From NCBI GenBank assembly GCA_033063855.1, contig CP093830.1, positions 10,168,854-10,232,853 of the forward strand: DNA of 64,000 bases. Direction: 5' to 3'. The position numbers were made by a program, and so were the translations under genes. The notes below the pieces were generated by a model, which was not told the DNA's origin, ran no database searches, and was given only the letters and a program-made list of their open reading frames with translations. The DNA comes from Smittia aterrima. Its lineage: Eukaryota > Arthropoda > Insecta > Diptera > Chironomidae. Shown here piece by piece: positions 26,877-38,400 of this stretch. Position 1 is the first letter of the stretch; each line of letters opens with the position of its first letter.

Positions 26877-27867
26877 AGTCTCGTTCATAAAATTAATTCT
26901 AATTTCAAAGTCAATCGAGTGTCAAACGTGAAGAGAACTGAAGTGAGTTTAGGTTCTTTGTTATATTGTTAGATGTTCGATAGAAAGTAAATTGATTTCG
27001 ACTTGTGAAACATCAATTAACTTTGATATTTGACATCAACGATTTGAGTGCGATTACACATGGATAAGTACACTTCAAAGGCACATAAGATGACACTCAA
27101 TGTCTCTGATGTAATCTCTTTCACTCATTTTCTCTTTGAAACAATCGTCGAAGCTTTAAGTCTCAAAACATTTCGAAAGAATGAGCTTTATCGAATGAAG
27201 CGGAAGCGGCGTTTAACGCAGCCGGCAAGGGCAAACGTGTTTGTTCAGTTTCGTTCATGTTTTTTATGTAAAGTTTTCATAAGAAATAAGAAATAATATG
27301 TAAAGAGACTTTTCGTTTCGAAACTTATTTTATCAGTGACATTTTCAGTTTTATTTCGTGCGACACTTACGAAATTGCAAAGACACGGCAACAAACACTT
27401 AGGCCTGGAGCCTTTTGAAGCAGACAAGGGCTAAGTAATCGAATTTCGCTTAAAATAGAATTCGCATGGCACATTGCCTGATGCCTTAATGTCACTAACT
27501 GCCTTTGCGGATCAACATTCCTTTGCTGCTCAAGGCAAGTCAGAAACCAAACTTTGCAATACTCGTTGCGCTTTATATTTTTTTTTTGTCTATTTTGTTT
27601 GTTGAATTCATTTCATCTCCTCATCTCATCATTAAGACATTGCTCCCGATGACGAGGAAAAAAGCGAAGAAGCAACATCAATAGAAAGCTACTACTAAAG
27701 CCAATTAACAAATTTGTACGAAAAAATTTATCACAGATTGAATAATTCAACGCATGGATAACTTTCTGAACATTTGTCTTTAATTCAATCAACACGGTTT
27801 ATAATTAGATTTAGCTACGATTCAAATAAAAGAAAATCTGCATTATGTTGAGTTTAAAGATTGAGTT

Positions 27868-28011
27868 GTTCGTAAACTACGTAGCAAAGGAGAGAGTTTG
27901 AAATTATTTGATGAAAATGTTAACTTGAAGTCATTTCTTCGAAATGTCTCAATATAAATATTCAAAAACTCTTCAAGAGCTCAAATTGTTTTCTCTACGT
28001 AGCTAACGAAC
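27868..28011. repeat. Imperfect inverted repeat flanking ~100 bp
   Basis: The left arm (27868–27888), beginning gttcgtaaactacgtag, and the right arm (27991–28011) pair at 17 of 21 positions when one is reverse-complemented. A further actacgcagcaa follows at about 28016. It might be the remnant of a small inverted-repeat element. I did not see a convincing target-site duplication. Confidence 0.35.
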
Positions 28012-29287
28012 AAACACTACGCAGCAATTTAAACAGTTTTCTTTCAAGTCGCTAATTAATTGACGTATTATTCAATGCCAATATCTGCAGGAAATGCTTT
28101 TCAATACATTTCTTCGACATTCGAGATTGTGTTGTGTTCGTGATCATTGCATGTCCTCCCCTCTTCTGAGCCGGAGACACATTTAAACGTCGGATATTTT
28201 CATAAAAAGCAAGTGACTTGATCGAAATATTTTAAGCACGAAAAAAAAGTTGTTACATAACATTCTGGTTTTTCTCTCTTTGGCGCGCTCGCTCGTCTCT
28301 TCGAATATTTACCGAAATGCTCGTGCGTTGACTTTTCTTTCTGTTTAATTTACACTTTAAATAACCAATTTATTTCCCCATAATCTGCTTCCATCGATAT
28401 TTGCCCCTGCGAGCGACAACAGAGCATCATGCTGTTGAAGGCTTTCGTCGAAAGATATCGCTTCGATCATTTAATGAAAACGAAACAAAAAAAAACTTTC
28501 TTTCACACCTTTTGACGACGTGATGATGCTTAGGATGATTTGCAATGAGGCACGTCAATGATACGGCACACATTGTGCGCTGTCGGTTCGCACATTGGTT
28601 ATGCAAGGCGAAATGTTAAAGAGATTTGAGCAACTCCGATTGAAGATTTCCAAGATTGAACTTTGAAAAAAGCTTCGGGATTCACTGATTAAATTAAAGT
28701 TCTTGTTGACATTCGTGCTCTATCAGCTCCACTTCATCAACGATGATGGTGTGAAAAGCTAACGTCTCTCAATTTTGAGCGGGCATTAAAATTTCTTCAT
28801 AGAGAAATTAGTCAAATTAATTCAAAACATGCACATTCGACTACCACTCTCGCAGCTCGTGGTAAAATGAAAAATATTTTTATCGTCAATTCATCGCAAA
28901 TCTTTTCTCGTTATGCTGCTTCACATGAAGCAACTCTCTGAAATATTCTCACACACAATCAATGGAAAATTGCTTCAGCTGTGCTCGCCTCGCTTTTGTC
29001 TTATGGATTCTTGATTTTTGCATATCTACAGTTCTTGAATTTTAAAAGCATCGGTCTTCTCTCTCACTTCGCCTCACAAATGAATTGGTCTGAAACAAAA
29101 GTTATTTGCTGCTCCAAACAAGAAACGACAAGAAGAAAACAAAAATATATGAGATTTACACACCCCACTTTAACTTATTCGCTTGTTGCTTCGTATACCT
29201 CTACGCTTATACTTTTTTTTCTTTCTAGCTCCCAAAAAGCTTGAAAACTGAAATGGCATAGTCGAGCCGGGTCTGAGTAGCGAGCGG

Positions 29288-29322
29288 TATAAAAAGCGAA
29301 TGTAAGGCCGAGTTCAAATACA
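29288..29322 (+). promoter_or_regulatory. Gasp core promoter (TATA box and initiator)
   Basis: A TATA box, tataaaaag, lies at 29288–29296. A CAGT initiator-like core lies about 33 bp downstream (A at 29322), close to the usual TATA-to-start spacing. This predicts an exonic 5'UTR of about 160 nt running directly into the ATG at 29483. A TATA promoter suits a strongly and developmentally induced matrix-protein gene. Confidence 0.65.
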
Positions 29323-29482
29323 GTTGATGTTTAGTCTTGAAAGTGATTGAAAAGATTGCGTTTTACTGGTGAATCGAAGTGAAAGAAAAATCGACTTGGA
29401 CAATTTTTTATTTCTCCTGAAGAAATCTCAACAGTGAATCGAAAAGAAATTTTTTAATTAAAAAAGCAAAAACATTTTCAAA

Positions 29483-32400
29483 ATGAAACAATTTGTATTA
29501 GTGATTGCATTTTTCGGAGCCGGTAAGCATTAATGATTTTCAAAAGTTAACTCAACCGTAAAGCAAAATTGATAACGACGAAGAACGAGAAGAAGTAGTG
29601 TCAAAGCGATAAGAGAGTGTTCCATGAATTTTAATTGAAATTAATTTCCGTGCGCCTTCGAAAAGTTATCCATTGCTCGCTCTTCGACTTCCACGTTGCA
29701 TGGAATGATTAGAAAATATCTCAAAGTTTCGCTTTCGCCTTCGGTTGTTGAAAAGTCGAAGGAAAATGTAATTTCGTTCTCTTTATTTTTTTCCCGATCG
29801 TAAAAGCGTTGAGAAATTGTGTTTGAATAAGTGGAAATGTTATAAATGTGATTTTCATCGACTCATAATTTGGAGTTCATGTTCTTTCTGGCTTGCTTCT
29901 TATCGGTTAGAAATTATCAATGAATAATATATTTAAGACAGCGTCTTATTCAAGTCACGTTTCTAATTAAAAGAAAAATTAAAGATAATCCATTTTCTGG
30001 GTGTGAGCTGTCGAGAGAAATCTCCTTCCTCCCAACATTCTTTCCTTTTTGTTCGATGATGATGTGTCACCAACATTACGTCAAGAGCAACAAAAAGAGA
30101 AATCCCCAAGAGCTTTCGTTTTTTTTTGAAAACAGCATGGAGCTCTTATGTCATTAAAAACCACGAAAAACTCTTAAAGAAAGCTGATTCTGCCTTTGAT
30201 CGGAAAGAAATAAATCAAGCAAACAAGTTTCAATCGACACAAAGCGAGAGAGGTTAGAAGTTTCGTCGTATTTTTGTTGTTTCGAATTAACCTTTTGCTG
30301 CTTTGATGAAATTCACAAAATTTCGGCAAGTTTTCGTAGACGAAGACAAGGATGTCGGGTTGTTGAAATATTTTGTTAGACATCCAGGGATCAAAGAGTT
30401 ACTTAAGCTTCCCAAGAAAGTCCTACATGCTTGTGTAGTGGAAAAAGACAAGCACTAAATAGTTTTAATGGGTTTTTTGGGGACTGAAGGGTGACTAGAC
30501 ATGCTCGAGATAATTTTCCAAAGGTTGGTCATTTTTTCCCTCTTTTGGTATTCAAAGTATTCTCTTGTGTAACTTTGCCACCCTAAAGCCCTTTAAACTT
30601 TCACGAGGGAGATGCAGTAAAGTTTAATATATTGACATATAACTTACAGATAATTAAAGAGCATTTAATTCTTCACATACTCCATCCATTGCATAAGACA
30701 AAGTTTTTCATTGAAAAAAAAAGAAAAAATAAACGAGAGACAACGTAAACTTCGTCGTGTCTTCCACATTTTCCATGACAAATTGAAATATTGTTTATAA
30801 TCACATTTACATTAACAACTTGCCTCTTTCGCTTCTCCCGTTTTAAATAATTTATTACGAAATTAAATTAATATAGTTTCATAGTTTGCTCGATAGTTAA
30901 ACTCGTGATATCTTCCCGTGAAAAAAATTTAACTTTTTCAACGTGATCCACTATTAACAGCTTCGTTCTTACTCTCTCACTCACTTTGCAACATAAATTT
31001 TATGGCTTCGTTTATGCTTCTGCTCTTTTCCATTAAAATAAGTTGTAATTATATATTAAAAAGAGATACATTGCAATGGAGATGAGCAGACAAAGGAAAA
31101 TATGTTGTTTCACTAAATAATGAAGTATCCAATAACTTTACAAATCTGAGGAACTGGAATCCTTCCATCCTGACAATCTCCAAAGCGAAGAGCAAAAGCA
31201 ATTTTTACGGTTTCGTGGTTCGTGAAAGTTTTTGTAACGAAAAGCGGAATCTTTAGAGACATTTGTCTTTTTAGTTGCTCGCATTCTGTTTTTCTTCTAC
31301 CACCTAAAACTTTCTGGAAATCGTGCTTAACTTGATGAATACGAACACCAAAGTTATGGCTTTCGAGAACCACAGCAATTAAATTTATCATCAGCATCTT
31401 TTCTCTAAAAGGATTTTTAAGTGAAATCCCAGTTCGAAAGTTTCTCGTGGCTTTCCGATGGCATCTAACGAGAGAGCAGTTGCAGAACATTGTTAGTGTC
31501 GCTTGTTGTTGTGTTAAAGGTAATAAACAAACAATGTGAGTGATCTGCAAGTTTATCAAGGCCCCAACCTACAAAGATAGCAAACTGCATGATCGACCTC
31601 AAAATCACTGACTGGGTTGGTTTGCTTTAATTGTCCTGACTCAGCACACTTCATTGACATGATTTGGTGCAGCTCAAGTGAGATTTAAGTCTTGATTATG
31701 CGCATTCAACGTGGACAAAAAGAAACGAAATCTGGGAAATTTTTTATGCTTTCTTTTCTTACGATTTGTGTTTTCTCTCTGGAGAAAAGAAAATTTTTTT
31801 TTTGCACAAGGCGTTAAACCTTCGTTCGTTGTTCGTTTGCATACAAAGCATCGTCGATACGAAAACTTTTTCTTTCTTGTTGGACAAAGAATCAATTTCA
31901 CTTTTATCGGCTTTGTGGAGTAAAGCAAGAAGGAAAGAAAGAGAGAAAAACTCGTCTCGACTGAACAACTTAACATTTCCAATAATTGATTCTGTAATTG
32001 CTGTAAGACGTTAAATGGATAAGGCAAATAGCTGGTCGAGTTATGAGAGTAGGTGGAATATGCAAGAACGGAGAAATACTTTCAATTGCATGATTATTGC
32101 CGTAATTGGTTTAGAGGCAAGGCCATTACAAATCCGTCTTTAGGATCATTCGTAAGCCACGTAAACCCCGGTCAATGCGTACCTCTCTAAAGTATTTTTA
32201 TGTAAGCAATTACTTTGATTGCTTGTGATTACCGAGTGACGGATCGCCGTTAAAATCATGTAAATCAATGAAAACTCAAATTAATTGCTCGATTTACGCA
32301 AAGGCAATAAAATGTTTTGATGTTGCTAACAATATTGAAAGCAATTTAATCTCTCGTAGACATTACTCAAACACGAGCAAGGGGGAGAGCGTGAAACAAT

Positions 32401-35400
32401 TTATTCGCTTATGCATGACTGAATAATTTTTCCATTCAAACATAGTTCACAAAAATCAAGTTCACCTTAAGCAGCCCAACTCGTAAATCGACGGCAGATA
32501 AAAGAAGAAGTAAACGCAGTTCAAGAAAATGCAAATTCCAAACATTGTGTGCAAATTACGAGTTTCAAATCGTCTCTTCAGCAAATGCTTGAAAGGTCAA
32601 AACTTTGCATGGCATTGACATTTCAGTGTTTTTCATTCGTTCTTCTCTTCTCGAAGGAATCTTAAAGATTGCTCTTGAAGTCGAATAGGTCAAACTTTGC
32701 TTTTGCGTTCACAAAGAATTTCTCGCATTTTTCTCCTTCGTTCTTCGCATCTTTTCATGAAGTTTGATTGAGTTATAAATTTATTCTCTCGTTTGATACG
32801 GGCGAGAAAGAAAAGAAAGAAAATAAGAAGGGTTAAGTGATCCAAGCAAATTTTGAGGGCGAAATGGAATTTAAACTTGAACGTGATGGAATGTAATTGT
32901 AGCACTTCAGATCATAAGAACTTGAATTGATTGAATCCACATCAAGCGTGGAAGTTGAGTGATGCAATGAAACGTATTTTAATCTCTGAAAATTGAATAA
33001 AGTCTCTCGAAGGCATTGTCGGCATTTTTGCGGCTTCAATTTCTTATTCAAACTGGTAAGCCCACGAAATTCGATTGCATAATTCCCACGAGAGACGTCT
33101 CTCTCACTCACTCACTCTTCAATACTTTCTTCATTGGCCGCGAGAGAAATTTCATAAATTTTTATATTTTTCTCGCTACAAGGTTACATAATCTGCTTTC
33201 TTTTACAAAAACAAAAATATCTCGCATTGAGTTTATTAATCGTTGCTTTCTTCTTCGCCTCGAATTGCTGTTGATGTGATGTGCAAAAATAAAAAATTGA
33301 CTTCCACAAAATTAAGAGAAAAGCCTCAAGCGTCTCGTAATTTGCAATCAATTAAAGCAAAATGATTTAATTTTGTCGGAACATGCATCGTCGGTGTGCG
33401 ATTCAATTTCTCGATACGAGAAGAAAAAGCGCAACGGCCCGAAAAATTCGCTTTCACTTTCGAAGGTGCCTTTTGTTCCAATCTACGATTATGCCCAGCG
33501 GATAATTTATGTTTCGTAGTGAAAAAGGTGAAACGAAAACTTGAAACTCAAAGCTCGACGACCAGACGCATTCTCTCGTAATGAATGGAATGAATCAATG
33601 AATCAAAAGCTGACCACATTATTACAACGAATCGGTTTTTCTGTCGAGAGCTGTTGAAAGTTCTCGGCTTGTACATAATAAAGCCTATTTAATAAACCTT
33701 TTTGTCATCCGTTTACAGTCGTGCGAAAGGATCGCTGTTCTCTGCTCGTTAAACTTGCTGATTTTACCTAAAACTTCATCATTTTAAATAGGCATCGGGT
33801 ATTAACATGTGTTTAAAAGCTATTCACATTTAAATACTGTTTCGTGATTATGCTTTTAATGAACATTCTGCTGCTGCTGCTCGTTGCTCTCGTCTCACTC
33901 GCACTCTCCATCAAAAACAATGGAAAAACTTTTTCAGCCCAAAGTGGGCGACGCTGAAATGTGCAACAGATCAGTTTCTATTAAGTTGTTGTTGGCTGTC
34001 GCTCGGGCTCTTTTTACGAACAACAGGATTTTGAGGGTTGCTCAGGAAGTTGAGTGATGGCAGCGTATTTAAATTAGACTTGAACAAGTTTTTTCATCAT
34101 GAAGTTGATGCTGGCAGCTCTCGCTTGCTTAATTTCTTCAGAATTTGTTTTCAACTTCTTTTAAATGCTTTCAATCTTGATACCAACGGGCGTTCGGGCT
34201 TTGTTCTGACATATCTCCGACTCATCGCGTTGCAAAATTTCTGATGGAAGCTCGTCAACTAACGAACGAGAAGGGTCGTCGGGAGGAATGAAATCATATT
34301 CGATGACCGTCACATTTAGGAATGAATTTATCAAAAACCGTTTTTGTGGGGAGGTCATCGGGCAAACGAAGGAAAGAAAGCAAAGGAGACGAATAAGAAG
34401 GCGAAAGATAGAACAGCAGCATCCAAAGTGAAGAGAGAGCATTAGAACACATGTCACGTAGCGGTACAAGGCGATGTCAACCGTTCAGACAAACCATTCC
34501 TTCAAAATCAAGTTTTATTTTCACTGACTGCAGAATGACTAAGCCTTATCTCGGCAACCTTACTCTCTGTCCCTCATTCTATCTCTCTCACTTCCCTCGA
34601 AACGTTTATTTCCAAGCACGGAGGAAAATAGAAAATAAAATGATTCAATTTGGTTTTCTGTATGCTTCTCGTCATTTGTTGTGAGTGAAATTATCTTACA
34701 CGTTCGACTGAGCGTTCCTAAATTCATCTTAACTGATGTATCTATCTTTGCCGCCTCTTCTACGGCTGATAGTGACCGGAAAGGAACGAAGAAATAAAAA
34801 TCAATGATTTCACAGAAGTTACATCATAAATTACGAATTGAAAAGCGGAACTGGAAACGTGTTTGGGGCTGGAAAGTAAAATTGAAGAAGAAGAGAATTC
34901 ACCACCGACCTTAGACGCGAGCTGATTACAAAACGAAAAATGATAATCGAACTTGAGTTGAACAAGTTCTCATGAAATTTTTCGTCGAGAAACAGGAAAC
35001 TTTAACCATTCAAAGTGATTGTTGACGACCTTAGTCGTCAAATTAATGGCATTGAACTTAAATAAAATTTCTTTCACTTCTGATACTCTCAATGACACAA
35101 AAAATGTCAAGTCAGTTGAAACAAGAGTTGAGATCATTACAAATGATAAAAGTAAATAGAAAAGTGCTTTCCGCCTAGCGATTACCGATGAAATTCACAA
35201 GTCGATATCAGGCATTCTGCTCCACATCGTAAATGGGATTAAGCGACTCTGCAAATATTGACGCAAACAATTTAGTTTTTTTTTGTTCTCGACATTCTTC
35301 CTTACTCTCAACTCGCTCGTGTCATACAATTTGTAGTAAATTATTTATTCGAATCTAGCTCTTTTTTTTGCTCTTTGCGCAACTATTTGCCTTTTATTTC

Positions 35401-38400
35401 ATTTTCCTCCATTTCCACGACAATTCTTTAAAAAAGAGAAAAAAAAAGTTTGAAAAAAATTCCTCCTTTTTTGAAGATAAATATTTGAGTAATCCTGTAA
35501 ATGTTGCTTCGTATAGCCGGAAGCGACAACAACTGCAAAATGTATTTACATTAAAACATAAAATTCCTTGCTTAAATATTATGCAAGAAGCTAATGAAAA
35601 AGGCAGAAACGCTATTCATTCTCTTCACAGAGTGCAGCAGGAAGAAAATTTGAATAAATTTCAATTGCGCTAAGTGCGCAAACAAGGAAATTTGAGAGAT
35701 TCCCTTTCAGCATTCCTTAAACTTGAATCTTTTTTCCGGGTGAATGTGATCATTCAGATGATATTATTTTTTTTTGTATTAAACAAGATTGTTGAAGGAG
35801 GAAAGCATTTCAATTAACTTCTGAATTAAAATCAAGGTTTCCCTGTTTCGACTTTCACTTCACTTAACTTTTATAAAAGTTGAGAGTATTTCTTGTAATT
35901 GCAATGCAATTGAAGCGTTGCTAATCGAGTTGACTTCAAAAGCCTTGAAAAGTCCTCAATGTCTAGTCGTAATTGTCTTCAGAAGAGTTCTCTCGTGCGC
36001 TCTCTTTTCGCTTTTGTTTGCGCTTGTCAGAAGTCATAAATAATAATTCATTCTGATGCCGAGGCTAAAGATGAGGTATCTTGGGGATTATTATTCTGCA
36101 AAAAGAGCCATTCAACATTCATCTTTATTCTCAAAACAATGCAACACGACGTGAACTAATAAAAAAATGATGAAAATGTTCGTTTGCGTCTTCTTCGTCT
36201 CGCCAAATAAACAAAAAAAAAACAAAAATCACGAGAATCACGAGAACAGTCGAGCGAGCGAATGAAATGAACAAAAGACTTGCGACATGGAGCGACGCCG
36301 ACTGAGTTTGTCGTCAAGCCAACGAGGCAGATTAACTCCAATAAATTCTATCATTTTACGGTTGTGCTCATTAAAAATTCCAGTAAATTAATTTTTAGCG
36401 TTCTCCCTCCTGAGAAAAGCTTCGTGGAAAAGGCTAACAAATAAGCGATGGCAACCGCTGATTACATAAAGTGGGTTAGTGGTGTTAAAGCCATCGTCGC
36501 ATTCCAATAAAAAAAGCAAAAGCAAGACCAGTTTTGTGTGTAACGTAATCTCTCTTTGGCGTTCATCGTTTGTTGATATTTTTTCTTTGAACCTGTTTGA
36601 ATTCCAAAAACCGACAGACGACGAAAATGTCGACGATGAAACTGTTAAGTAATCAATGAATCTCTTACCGTGTCGCGTGGATAGTTTAGTTATTACTTAA
36701 ACAAACAAGAAAGTCGTTGTTCAATAATAGAAATAAGAAATCGACAGAAACGTAATTTTCGAATGGAGCCTTCGATATTTTCATCTCAATTTCACTTTCT
36801 CATCGTCTCAGTAAAATTATTCAACACATTTTATTTGATAATAGTGAAGCGAAGGCGGACGGAAAAGGAATCGAATTACTGAGCCTGATTTTGGAAGGAC
36901 CCTTAATGCGTTTAGTCGTTCGATTGTAATGTCTCTGCCTTTGCCGATGGCATCGAGAAAATATTTTTATGTCTCCATTGTCTTCATGTGTCTTTTGAGT
37001 CATTCATATTTAAAGAGGGAAAATATTGGATATTGATGAGCTCGACTCGATGTCGTCCATTGGAAAGTAAATACTGTGATCCTTGAAATGAAAACATTTC
37101 CACTAGATTTGAATAACGATAACAAACGGTTCTCTTTCTAAACGCTTCGATTGTCAAATAGTGTTTTATGATTTTCGAAACGAAAACCTTGGACATTTCG
37201 CATGAATTATTCAATAAGTGACTCAGGCTTGATTTCGTCTTTCAAACCAGATTGTTGTTTACTCGGTGAAAATATCTTTCCATGAATCATTGAAGTCCGA
37301 CGTTGAATTGCGACGGAATATTGAGAGCAAAAAAGTTTTAAGCGGAGAATGGACGGTGATGGCATTAATATGTGATTAAGTCAACGTCAAGGAAACTTCA
37401 GAGTTCTGACAAAACAGCAACTTCTTGATTAATTTCATAATTTCTCTCTCAATCACTCTTTTCGAGTGTGCCGCCATTAGAAGATTAAGCAATCAACATT
37501 TGCGAGACATTCGATCGCAAATGAAAGCGCAAATGTAATACATCGCTCTCATGTTTTATGTTATCGCATAAATTCAAGAGCATGAGGATTTTATCGGAAT
37601 CAATCCCGCTGGTAGTTTATGAGTGGCATTCGAAAATATTAAATAGCAGTCTCTCTCACTCTCGGTCGGTTCGGCAGGAGGCTGCGAGAAAAGGAAAAAC
37701 GTTACGAGAGATGATTTCCGAGGAACTTTTATTACATCACGTTCCTGCAACTTGTAAAGTTTAATGATATGTTATTATACGAATTTTTCCGATTTTCCTT
37801 CTTATCCACGATTATCCACGCACACACACTCACGCGTGTAGCCTACACACGACCAACGCTGTCATGTACGAACAAATGATGAATACGAAATGCATAAATT
37901 ATCTCATAAAAATGATAAGCTCGTTTAGCTCGGAAATCCTTTTTTCCTGAATCGTCTTAGCGGTCTCGTTTGTGGCGCAAGGTCAGGGATCAGCAGTTTT
38001 GTATGTTGCTTCAGCATCAGTTTCATCTTAATTAATCATTATGTCATAACGTATGGGTTGCTTAAGTCTACGAACATGATTTACTCTCTTCTCGCTGAGT
38101 TAGAGTGTCTTGTAAGATTAAGCTTTCGACGGGGGAGGAGAATGAAAATACTTTTTTTTGCTGCTGTTGCTTGCTTGCTCCACCTTAGCATCTCATATCT
38201 CAATCTACATCCATGACTCATTTACCAAAAGCCCCGAAACAAATTATTTTTGCTCTGCCTCAAAGCCTTTCGGAATAATAATTTTTGTGGAAAAGATAAA
38301 ATCACTTTTACCTTTTAAAAATGATTTATCTGACTAGTTGTTCTCTCTTCTTGTGAAATTTGCTTTACGACGTTTTCAACATTTTTATCGTCTCGATATC

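Larger units (their letters stand above)
5070..29287. other. ~24-kb gene-free region between helicase gene and Gasp
   Basis: I found no exon with recognisable protein motifs on either strand. Open frames here reach at most about 124 codons (17958–18332, plus; 21364–21729, plus; 16305–16637, minus). Their translations are low-complexity or random-looking and lack paired splice context. The region holds many A-runs, pyrimidine tracts, short microsatellites and a few palindromes. It could contain Gasp regulatory elements or unrecognised non-coding RNAs. Confidence 0.6.

Noticed and set aside
31674..32027. 117-codon minus-strand ORF and overlapping frames on both strands
   Set aside because: Translations are dominated by runs of Lys/Phe/Ser from A/T tracts, and several frames are open at once, typical of low-complexity DNA.
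37497..37523. Inverted repeat catttgcga / tcgcaaatg with a 9-base loop in Gasp intron 1
   Set aside because: A few such 9-bp stems are expected by chance in 64 kb; too short for a microRNA precursor.
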